Shown here: in pieces, positions 45,200 to 55,348 of the stretch
Position numbering within the stretch: position 1 is the first letter of the stretch
How the letters are laid out: every line of letters starts with the position of its first letter
Assembly: GCA_964019695.1 (NCBI GenBank)
Contig: OZ026526.1
Span: 14,412,754-14,476,753 of the forward strand
Reading direction: 5' to 3'
Source: Loripinus fragilis
Taxonomy: Eukaryota; Mollusca; Bivalvia; Lucinida; Lucinidae
DNA: 64,000 nt
Position numbers and translations under genes: made by a program
Notes under the pieces: model-generated
The model's input: the letters and a program-made list of their open reading frames with translations, nothing else
Told to the model about the DNA's origin: nothing
The model's database searches: none

Positions 45200-46758
45200 G
45201 ACCATGTGTGAAACACTTCCTTCTATGGGAGATTGCTGCATGATTAAGAGAATTCGAGGGTCCTACTTACCCAACCCACTTCTCATGCAAGATAAGTAAA
45301 TTGTAGCAATTAAATAAGGCTGCTGTATTGAATTATTTCCATCTATTGAAATAAAAATTTGCATTTTCTGACACAAACCATGTTAGTTATGATGACGATG
45401 GGGGATTTCAATACAAGTGAGATGACAAGTTTGCCTAGCTTTTGGGTCAGAATTTTTAATTTTAACACTAAAATTACATTACAAATTCAAAGGCAGCTTT
45501 CCTATTGGCTATTTTATTGTTATTTATAAGAAATGTGATTAAGTAATTATATAAAGAGATTTATAATAGATACTATCCTTTCTTTTAACAATAAATTAAT
45601 ACCATTTTGCAATAAAGTCATTTTACAGTTATCCTACAGTGAAACTTATGTTGCCATGGTTACGAACAGAAGTGGATTACTTCTGAAGCATGTTTTTCAA
45701 TTAATAAAAGCTATATATACTGCTCTAATATGTATAACCATGCATATATGTTTAAATGCATGATTTAGGTTGTTGGTTGTGTTTAAAAATGCCTAAAAGG
45801 CATGTTTTTAGGTCCTACTTACCCCACCCACTTTTCCTTATAAATAAGCTTGTTTAGATAAGTTAATTAGAATGCATTGATCTTATTTCTTTAATTTAAG
45901 TCTATGGTTTCACAAATATCGCACATAGGTGAAAAATAATAGCAATTTTGAGGGTATTGGAAGGGCAAATTAGCCAAATGTGTTGGTTTTTATTTAAAAA
46001 TTCATCATTTTTACCCCTTATGATGCCCCTAAAAGTCTAAAAATAGCTTATCTGTAGCAAACTTTAATGGCATATATAAAAGAGATGTATAAGTAATGAA
46101 AATATTTTATTTACAAAAGACTATATTACTGTAATATAGCAATAAATAAATTGTTTATGCAATATTTATCTTTTTTAGTTTTTCTACAGGGAAACATTTG
46201 TTACCATGGTAACGACAAGAAGATGGTAACTTCCCAAACATTTTCTTACATATTATAAAATTTCATACCCTGGGTTATTATATATTAACATGAGTGTATG
46301 TGAAAGTAGCCGCGCAAAGTTGTCGTGTTTGCGCGAAAATGCCAGAAAAGCGTTATTTTCCGGTCCTACTTACCCCACCCACTTTCATTGAAAGATAAGT
46401 ATATCTAAGCTTTTTCGTTAGGCTGCTACCATTACCTTATTCAGTTATATTAAGTCTGTTTGTTCAAAATAATTCCATGTTTGTGATTGATACAATCTAT
46501 TTTTAGAGTAGTTTGATGGTAAAAATGTCATTTTTCATGCGTTTTTTGCCTCTTTTTTTGCCCAAATCTTTGGATGCTGTTGCCATGGCAACGGAGGTTG
46601 AATTGAATGAACTAACAGTTGATTTCTTGTTTTTACATGACCACTAACACTGTCAGCAAGTTTCATCAAAATCCGAGTCGGAGCGTGAAATGGTTCCTAT
46701 ATAACTCACTCCATATTTACAGAGAATCGCTCTTAAGTGGTAAAAATCCGTACAGCTG
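45200..46758 (-). repeat. Tandem array, about 550-bp units (right arm of a large inverted structure)
   Basis: GGTCCTACTTACCC[A/C]ACCCACTT recurs near 45267, 45812 and 46361. The blocks GCCATGGTTACG, ACCATGGTAACG and GCCATGGCAACG recur near 45653, 46203 and 46582. On the minus strand these match GTGGGTGGGGTAAC and GGAAGTTAC..TCTTCTT..G..ACCATGG in the array at 38535-40960. The outer borders also match: CTCTGTAAATATGGAG at about 38576 and its inverse near 46716. Confidence 0.8.
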
Positions 46759-47680
<922 letters not shown>

Positions 47681-47949
47681 TGACCGGAACAAGCTGTATG
47701 CGAAGTCTTGCTCGTATGGTTAATCAATCTATCTCGATGCATTTCCAGTTGCTGCACTGACCATACCTTTTAGGGCCACACAATTCACAGTTATCACTTA
47801 ATGATAAGCACATACGCTGTTTTTGTCTTTAGATATTTACTGGGTACTCAAAAATCCAATGCATATACCCGTGTCCCTTAGAGTATGATAATTGCAGCAC
47901 TGTGGAATGCATGAACAATGTATAGGAGGATCTTAACAAGTATTTATTC

Positions 47950-48156
47950 TTAACGTGGATGTGAGCTAAAGGTATCGATAACAATTTTCAGAAAATTACA
48001 TAGGCGTCTTAACCGCCTGGTGCTAGTATCATTAAATAAATTTGAATATGTGATGCAGTTAACAGTTTTCTTATTGATATGTGGCATAAAGATTTTCCTA
48101 TCAAAGTCAAAGAAACAACGTAACAAGTAAGATTGTGTTAAAGTATTATATTTCAA
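47950..48156 (-). pseudogene. LINE ORF2, C-terminal tail
   Basis: The 68-codon frame has Y..RCFFDFDRKIF...N and ends LRRLCNFLKIVIDTF. From memory, LINEs of this type end with a similar aromatic/basic block (a KF..LM....L.KL..F...I pattern) after the zinc knuckle. About 90 nt of out-of-frame sequence separates it from the preceding segment, so at least one indel lies near 48160-48245. It is too short to identify alone; the assignment rests on order, strand and spacing. Confidence 0.65.
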
Positions 48157-48246
48157 CAGCTTAAAACAACGCCATTATATTTACATCTGATTATTGCCAG
48201 GAGAAGAATAACATAAGCTTCCAGCTTTCGTTCTAATCCTTTTACA

Positions 48247-48972
48247 TTATGTAACTTGTATATATTTGTATGTGTATCTTACCAAGTTGAAATAAAATAT
48301 GTTTAAACTAAAGAAACAACATTCCATAACATAGTGAAATTCATCACCAACAGTACCTGAATTACATAATTTACACTTTCTGAGGTTTCGATCAATATTA
48401 GCCCATCTGCCTGTTTCAATTGGTAATTTATTTTTACAGAGGCGATAGTCTATTAAGGTTTTTCGCATTTTGGGTGACATTCTAATCAAATAATTTTCAA
48501 ATTTATGTTCTGTCTTGAAAATTCTATAATTCAGGCATTTTGATGAATCGTTAATTGATGCTGACCATGACTCCTTATATTGGTCCTGAAGCTTTAAAAG
48601 GACTGTTTTGGACAGCCAGGAACTATTTTGGGGATGCTGATATATCCAAATATTACTCATTCCTACTTCATCTAAGATAGATTTAACATTTTGCAGCCAT
48701 GGAAAATCATAATGGTAGTTAACAAAGTTATTATATAATACCAAATACAATCTATGTGATAATTTTGATTCTTTGCTCAGAAGTAGTTTTGACCAGAAGC
48801 TAATAACTTGTTTCTTAATTGTGACCGATATTGGAAATCGGCCAAGCTCTCCATAAAGCATTACATGGGGGGGGGGGGGTACTTTTTTAACATGAAGAAT
48901 ATATTTCATAAAGTCTGTATGAACCTTTTCAATAGAACTAAGATCCCCTTTTTCCCCAAACTTCACAACCAT
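48247..48972 (-). pseudogene. LINE ORF2, post-RT region with zinc knuckle
   Basis: The frame of 241 codons opens within the conserved block EVWG..G....EKVH (frame shifted near 48950). It continues with FMKYILHVKK, YGELGRFPISVTIKK and ISFWSKLLL, typical of the region after the RT thumb. Near the end CKLCNSGTVGDEFHYVMEC is a CCHC-like knuckle (residues about 200-218). A run of about ten G on plus (48868-48877) encodes the odd PPPP in place of the usual short linker, so slippage there may have altered the frame. This part probably binds the element's RNA or target DNA. Confidence 0.85.
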
Positions 48973-49039
48973 GCGTTAAGATAGGGATAATAGTGTTATC
49001 AAAAAGTTTTAATTGAAAATCTAGAGGCAACTCTAAATT

Positions 49040-50707
49040 TCATATTTTTCTATATAAACCAAACAATTCTTTCCGTGCCTGCTCAACAACATGCTTTTTG
49101 GTTTGATAAAAACTTCTTGATTTTGGTAAAACCACTCCTAAGTATTTGAAACAATCCACTACTTCTAGAGGTTGATCATTGATCGTAATAAGGTTTGGGT
49201 GTTTAGACTTATCACCAAAAATTACCACCTTTGTTTTTTCATGATTTACTTCAAGTTTCCACTGTGAACAATAAATGTGAAATTTATCCAGTAAATCTTG
49301 GAGTTCTTCAATACTTTCAGCAAACAGTACCATGTCGTCTGCGTATAGTAAAACTACAAGCTTCAAATAGCATTGCAATGAATCATCAAATATGTTCAGA
49401 CAAAAATTATTTCCCCTTAAAAGAAAACTTTCTAAATCATTTAAGAACAACGAAAAAAATATGGGTGATAAGTTTTCCCCCTGTCTCAAGCCGTTCTTGC
49501 AGTAGAAAAATTCTGAGCAGTCTCCATTTGATGAAACACAGGATTTAATATCCGAATACATATTTTTTATTATTGTCAGAATCTTTCCAGATATATTATA
49601 GCTAAGTAACTTTCCCCATAAACCTACCCGCCAGACATTATCAAAAGCCTTAGTAAAATCAATGAAAGCACAAAATAGTTTTAGTTTTCGAACTCTTAGG
49701 TATTCTATAAGTGCATGTATAACAAATATATTATCTGTTGTAGAATATGATGCCCTAAATCTGCACTGAGTTTCACTGAGTATATTGTTGACTTCAAGAA
49801 AGGTGTTGAATCGTGTATTCAACATTGCTGTAAACAATTTACCCATGCAACTGAGTATGGTAATAGGAGGATAATTTTCAGGAAGAGCTTGATCTCCTTT
49901 ATTTTTATATAAAGGTTTGATAACCCCAATTAACCAAGATTCGGGTATGTTTCCAGTATCAAGAATCATGTTGAACAGTTTTACATATATTGGCAAGAGG
50001 AGAGGACAGGATATTTTGATATATTCATTAATAATTTCGTCTGTTCCTGGACATTTGCCATTTTTTAACTTCTTGATACAATTTATGATTTCATCTTCTG
50101 TAACTTCAGTATTACGTGCATCAGAATCAAAGTTTGGAACTCCTAGCTCTTCTCGAGAATCATCACCATCATCATGTTCAGTACTATTTAAATTCTTAAA
50201 AAAGTCAAATAAACTATCAAGCTTAATGTCTGAATTGTTAGTCTTCCTGTTCAAACTGTTTACATAATTCCAAAAGTCTTTTGGTGATTTTTGTTTCATT
50301 TGTCTTAACTTATTTCTCATCATGCGCTTATAATTTGTAATGCTTTTATTGATTTCTCGTTTGTAAGTTTTGCTGCTGGTTAGAAGTTCTCTGTGATTTT
50401 GATGTGTTCTGTTAATTTTAAACATTCTCTGTGTTAGATGATATTTCTGCTGTGCTTGTCGACACTTATTGTTGAACCTTGGCTTACTGTTTGTACTTGT
50501 TTTGTTGTTATGGTGTATAACTTTCTGCTTTAAAAATGTGTTGTTGCGTGTTGTTCTAAATATACCTTCGATTTTAGTCATTAGTGCATTTATGGAATCT
50601 TTACTCGGCTGTGTTATATCATTTAATGTATTTAGAATTTCGTTCACTTTATTCTGATCAAGGTTTTCTAGAAATAAATCATTTTTGCTTTCTTCCCAAC
50701 GTTTATA
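49040..50707 (-). pseudogene. LINE ORF2, reverse transcriptase domain
   Basis: This is the longest frame of the window, 535 codons from the first Met at 50647, open back to a TAG at 50708-50710. It has the RT motifs in order: GVIKPLYKNKGD and NYPPITILSCMGKLF (fingers; the usual arginine of NYRPI is proline), FIDFTKAFDNV (first catalytic Asp, near residue 330), GLRQGENLSPIFFSLFLNDL, and YADDMVLFAES with the catalytic Asp pair at about residues 437-438 (49334-49345). FKYLGVVL follows as in the RT thumb. The N-terminal 160 residues are Lys/Asn-rich linker. The frame ends at an in-frame TGA (49040-49042) beyond which the family sequence continues, so this is a nonsense break, not the natural end. 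The catalytic residues are intact but the protein could not be complete. Confidence 0.93.
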
Positions 50708-50710
50708 CTA

Positions 50711-51590
50711 ATCATTAGGATGACTGCTTGTTGTACCTCGAGTTGGTATTATATTACCTTTTAGCGAGAATTTGATCGCATTATGAGCATCTGAACAAAG
50801 TGGACAAAATTCGTTAATTTCAAAGTTTGTCAAAGACGCAATAGAGCAGGATGCACATATGACATAATCAACAACAGACTTATCTTTACATGTTGTTTGT
50901 CCTACACCTTATCGCCAAAAGCTCTGCCATTTAATATGAGCATATCGCTATTTTTGCAAAAGTCAATGAGTTGCTTTCCAAATGAATTTACTTTACTATC
51001 TTTTGAAACTCTAATAGTGTCAATATTGAATCTGTTCATCATATCTATACTATCTGACATAAATACTAATTCTGAGTTCACCTCAATTTGTCTAAGAATT
51101 TCATCATCTGTAATTGTTATATCAGAAAGAGCAGAGGTTCTGGCGTTAAAGTCTCCAAGGAGATAGACATGCCCTGGTAAATGATTCTAATTCGTAATAA
51201 AATTGTTCCAGAATATCTGTCTGGCTATAGCCCGTGTATGCTGGTGGGACATATACTGCCCCAAAGTAGACATCTTCATCCGTCTGAAATAAAGCTTTAT
51301 CCAACTTAAACCATAATACATACTCACAATCTGTATCTATATAATCAAGATATTTATATAAATTACTCTTAATCAAAACAGCAATACCACCTGATTTTCG
51401 TATGACCTTTTGCTTTCTATTATTTTGGACAACTTCAAATTTATCAACATTCAAAACATCAAGGTCATCCATTTTTGTTTCTACACATGTAACAATATTT
51501 CAAGTCTGAATAAGTTCATTGAATTCTGGAATGTTTAGCTTGGATTTCAATCCACACACATTTAGATAAAGTAGATTAATGTTTAATTGT
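50711..51590 (-). pseudogene. LINE ORF2, APE-type endonuclease domain
   Basis: Read on the minus strand it starts LYLNVCGLKSKL at about 51580 and shows ETK, then SGGIAVLIK and VYFGAVYVPP. GDFNAR follows (51139-51157), the signature of exonuclease-endonuclease-phosphatase folds, then VVDYVICA and CSDAHNAI (the Ser-Asp...His motif, about 50780-50795). It nicks target DNA to prime reverse transcription. The reading frame is broken by a TGA near 51502, frameshifts near 51165 and 50910 and the TAG at 50708-50710. The catalytic motifs themselves are recognisable. Confidence 0.88.
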
Positions 51591-52193
51591 CTCTCATGCT
51601 CCTACTTTTCATATCAATCAAGTCTTCTTTCATTTCACAGTTCATTTTTTTTCATTTCTAGAAAGGCTTTTCTCAGCTCTTTGTTTTCTTGTTCAACATC
51701 ACTGACCTCAGATTCCACTGATTTTACTTTTGCACGATCCGCTTCGTCATCTTCAATAATTGCATCATACTGTGTGCTAATAAACTCTACTGATTTTGAA
51801 CACTCTGCACAGGTTTTTCAGTTTTATGAATTCGCGTATCAAAGCTGTCTAATTTCACTTCCATTTGGTTCACAGTTTTCTCCATTTGGTCTAGTTTGTC
51901 TAACTTATCTAACTTATCTAGTTTTGACATGTACTTTTCCATAGAGTTTATTTTGTCCATTAAAATATCATATGCTTTACTGGAGAGCAAATCTGCTAAC
52001 TCAGAACACCTGGCTTTACTCTTTACTGATTGTGGCTGGGGAGTACTCTGAACCGGTATTACTTTTCCGCTCTCAAGGTCAAGATAGGATGGCAAGAGGT
52101 CTCAAGGTCTGAGCTCACATCTCCTTTCTTTCTCTTCCTGTCCTGTTTCTCCACTTCAGCGCTGACAGGCTTAACAACAGTGCTTTCAGCCAT
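51591..52193 (-). pseudogene. LINE ORF1 relic with coiled coil, truncated
   Basis: It begins with an ATG at 52191-52193 (MAESTVVKPVSAEVEKQDRK). The frame shifts near 52090 and continues with a heptad-rich helix containing LDKLDKLDKLDQ, a threefold 9-bp repeat. Acidic and basic helix (VKSVESEVSDVEQENKELRK) follows, then a shift near 51645. It ends DMKSRSMRDN, which in related ORF1 proteins marks the start of the RNA-binding RRM-like domain. The frame stops there, and within about 10 nt the endonuclease starts, so the RRM and anything after it are deleted. Such proteins trimerise and coat the element RNA. Confidence 0.75.
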
Positions 52194-52250
52194 TATAAGT
52201 CACTGGTTAACTTAGAAGAGACTACTATAATGGGATAACTACAACACAGC

Positions 52251-53262
52251 ACTTCACAGATCCGTGTTTAAACACACTATATACGTATTATTTAAATATA
52301 ATTATTGCAGTATCACACAAACGCACACACGCATGGACACACGTACTCTCAAAAAGTTCATACACCGAATACGCAATTCCACACAGTGCAATTAGTAATT
52401 ATAATAACCGGTTGAGTGGTCACATCATACCTGGCTCTGGTAACAACTCACGCCTAACAATATAACACACATGACCTGGTAAATGGGACTCATCAGACTC
52501 GGACGCCTCAGCACAAAAAAATTAAACTGAATAAAATTTCCTTTGCCATCCTGCAGAATTTGCACAACTCTAATTTCTCATTTTAGGTCAATGTTGCTTA
52601 GATCGAAAGTATGTACCTATCTACTCAGATAAAACACAATAAGATTTTACCAAAACTGATTTGAGTCGAAGTTACCTTTTCATGTGGTACGGCAATTCAC
52701 CGACGAATTGTACAGGTATATATTTGACCTGCTTGAGAAAATAGAGTCCAAAAATGGGAACAATATTTAAAAATGTCAAAATACTCAGAATTGACGCCAA
52801 TATGAAACATTCGAATATGCACAAGACCGCAATAAAACAATAAGCTTCAAAAATGCTCCAAAAGTTTGAAAATATAGTTTGATAAATAAACAAATAAATC
52901 TTAAATTACCAGAGGCAAATTTATGTGACCACCGTACGGCCTGGTTCCCTACATCCTGAATCCAAAGAACCAATGTTGGCAAACTGAGAAATGGCGTCTT
53001 AATGACCTCATTTGCATATTTTCAAGATGGCCGCCAAAATTCATGGAATTTGACATATTAATGAAATATTTTACATGACCTATTTACTACAAACGGGATA
53101 TTTCCCCATTGACCTTATAAGAACGCATTATGAAATTTAAAATTTACACTATACTACTATAGTGCCAACGAAGAGTGACAGTCACGTGATATTTTGTTTA
53201 CAATTGCCGAGTATATAGTACAATGCTACCCATAAAATATTAACTTGTGTTCTTCGCGTTAG
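52251..53262. other. No feature recognised
   Basis: It may include the 5' UTR of the LINE. AT-rich; no repeat partner found. Confidence 0.35.
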
Positions 53263-53265
53263 AAG

Positions 53266-53335
53266 ATACTGTAGTGTAGTGGTTATGTCTACGGCGTTGG
53301 ACGCAGGCGTACCAGGATCGAACCTATTTAGAGGT
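53266..53335 (+). pseudogene. tRNA-like sequence (degenerate)
   Basis: TAGTGTAGTGGTTATGTC looks like an A box and ACCAGGATCGAACCT like a B box, 35 nt apart, with GCGTTGGACGC between. There is no good acceptor stem. A T7 run lies 14 nt downstream. It is a tRNA relic or SINE head rather than a working gene. Confidence 0.5.
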
Positions 53336-53394
53336 TTTTGTTGTTTTTTTCTTCATATTTTACTAGGCCCAAAAGGAACAGGCGGCATTATTTC

Positions 53395-53590
53395 AGCTTA
53401 CTGTAAATTCGGAAGTTTTCGCGAAGTTTTATTTTCGCGAAACTTCTCACATGCAAAATTTCGTGAAAATAAAATTATCCCGAAATGGCGAAATCACTCT
53501 GTTGTTTACTTGCCCTAGTCACAAATTTTGACGTCGCAAATATGTCTTTTAACGCTCACATTCGCGTGTATTTCATAATTTACAGTAGCT
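53395..53590. mobile_element. MITE with AGCTTACTGTAAATT ends
   Basis: Left end AGCTTACTGTAAATT and right end AATTTACAGTAGCT are inverted repeats. Inside are TTTTCGCGAAGTTTTATTTT and CGCGAAACTT palindromic words. This CTACTGTAAATTCG type is, from memory, frequent in marine invertebrate genomes. Confidence 0.75.
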
Positions 53591-53639
53591 TGTGTTGTTA
53601 CAGAAGTTTTTATATATGTACCTTAATGGATAAAAAATA

Positions 53640-53753
53640 ATAATAAAAAGAAATAAAAAGAAAAATAAATAAGACATGAAGAGAATAATAAAATCAGACC
53701 TCCACCCCCTCCCCCCTCCCCCCAAAATTTAAAAAAAAAAATGAATAAAAAAT
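53640..53753. repeat. Low-complexity A-rich and C-rich tract
   Basis: AATAAAAAGAAATAAAAAG-like sequence grades into CCCCCTCCCCCCTCCCCCC and an A run. Confidence 0.9.
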
Positions 53754-53829
53754 AGCAGCCAGTGAGATTCGAACCTAAAAATGTTCTTTGTGGTTTAGTA
53801 ATCCTCCTCGTTACCACTTGAGCTACCGC
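53754..53829 (-). pseudogene. Degenerate tRNA gene with T-run terminator
   Basis: On the minus strand it begins GCGGTAGCTCAAGTGGTAAC (an A box) and has AGGTTCGAATCTC (a B box) near the end, total 76 nt. The acceptor ends pair only partly, with several G-T pairs. The anticodon arm is not convincing because the middle, AAAGAACATTTTTAGG, is unusual. T6 and T11 runs follow directly on the transcribed strand. It could be a tRNA pseudogene or a SINE head. Confidence 0.6.
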
Positions 53830-54795
53830 AATTCTATAGATCAATTGTGTATTGATCCTGTCATGAAAAGTAAGTCCCATAACTTCGTAAACAAAACATG
53901 ACGTCACTTCTACTCTTGGCTGGCAGAATAATAAATGAAACAGTTAATAATGAAAAGAATATGGCGTATTGTTAGCCTTGTCTTAAGTGTTTGTTTAGTT
54001 TCAACTAAGAATAACAGCAAATACGCTCGTGTATGCTTTTATAGTCCTCATTTAACTATTCTTGTTATAGAATACACAACATTGAAGTGCATACATAGCT
54101 GGGTGCGGCGTGTTTCGTTTTTGCAGTTTTTAAGATTTTGCCAAATGCTAAAAATTTTGCCGCAGTATCATGTATGACCAATGTGCCGTGACGTTGTTGA
54201 GACGTTTGCTTTCAGCACCGTGAGTAAGCTTTCCAGAAATGAGTGATGTCCAGAATACTGTAATCATCGCAATTTTCCTGGCATCACCAATATACCAGTT
54301 TCATATGCTGTAATGGTAACTTATTATTCATTTCATACGCTACAAGGTCCTGTTTTGTTCTTTGTGAGAAAGAAATTCGCAGACCAGTCTCACACAATCT
54401 GATCAACGCCTTTGTTTTTCGCTTTATAGAAAGATGGCCCAGTATCGTAGCCTAACCTAAAGATTCTAGCTAGTCTATGTAGCAGAGCAGATACCTTCAT
54501 GATCCGAGGGTCGTACACAGGCAAACGATTCAGCCAAAATTTAACGTGAAAAAAGTTGGCGAAAGGGAAAAAACAAAAATCGTTGCAGGCGCTGAAATCC
54601 AGTTGCTGCTGTCTACCACTGTTGCATTATTGGTCTGTACTACATCTATGTTATAATGTATATGCCAAATACCCAGTATACAAAGAGGGCGGTCAAATTT
54701 GAAAAACCTACCTGACATAAAACTTCGGCCCCAAAAATAGAAGTGCGACAAAGGCGGTATTTAAAAAGCCTCTGAGTTTTTTTTTTAATGCAAAA
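53830..54795. other. No feature recognised
   Basis: AT-rich sequence before the third tRNA-His unit; no repeat partner found. Confidence 0.35.
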
Positions 54796-54845
54796 TAGAA
54801 AAAAATCTGCCCATCTGTGCCGTGACAGCGACGATCACAGCTTGT

Positions 54846-54917
54846 TGCCGTGACCAGGATTCGAACCTGGGTTGTCGCGGCCACAACGCGAAGTACTAAC
54901 CACTATACGATCACGGC
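54846..54917 (-). tRNA. trnH-GUG: tRNA-His (GTG), copy 3
   Basis: It is identical over all 72 nt to the copies at 13644 and 14811, though about 40 kb away. The leader TCTCAGCAGTGATA and the trailer CTGTGATCGTCGCTGTCACG plus GCACAG are also close to those of copy 2. The trailer ends in a T7 run (A run at 54799-54805). The cloverleaf and both Pol III boxes are intact, so transcription is likely. Its neighbours are unrelated to those of the other copies outside this unit of roughly 130 nt. Confidence 0.95.
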
Positions 54918-54924
54918 TATCACT

Positions 54925-55348
54925 GCTGAGACATCTGATAAATTGGATTTAAAGAATAAATATATAATCTCTGCTAATATACTAGTGAAACGGAAAAGTT
55001 TAAAGTCGACATTTTTTCGTGAAATCAGTTAATACGTGAATGACCCGTGAATAGAAGGTAAAGCACAGCCAGTGAATGTAATACGAATTCAGCTTTTGTT
55101 TGGTCAAAATATGCACTGTGCGATAGTAAGAAAAAAGGATTTACTTCACGATTATTGTTCCACTTAAAAATAATCTCTGTCGAAACCCACAATCATTGTG
55201 GAGACATACAACACATGTCCCTAGTTCGAAAATCTGAAGTTTGATGTTAAATTGAAAGATAGAAAAAAATGATACGAAAAAAGAGATAAAACAACAACGA
55301 AAAAGTGGAGATAACGTAGTCTTTTTTAATCTGTCATGGGGTGCCTTT
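54925..55348. other. No feature recognised
   Basis: AT-rich sequence between tRNA-His copy 3 and the foldback element. Confidence 0.35.

Larger units (their letters stand above)
47700..52250 (-). mobile_element. Decayed LINE (non-LTR retrotransposon) with APE endonuclease
   Basis: On the minus strand, in order, lie an ORF1 relic, an APE-like endonuclease, a reverse transcriptase, a CxxC...H...C knuckle and a conserved basic tail: the layout of an ORF1/ORF2 LINE. Such elements copy themselves by target-primed reverse transcription. At least four in-frame stops and about four frameshifts, plus a deletion between ORF1 and the endonuclease, make it inactive. The 3' end is not clear; sequence down to the microsatellite at 47678 may be its 3' UTR. 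I cannot fix the clade (CR1/L2/jockey-like and RTEX-like groups are candidates). The boundaries are approximate. Confidence 0.92.

Noticed and set aside
49231..50657. Plus-strand frames opposite the LINE reverse transcriptase
   Set aside because: They are antisense shadows of the RT and linker coding strand and have no motifs of their own.
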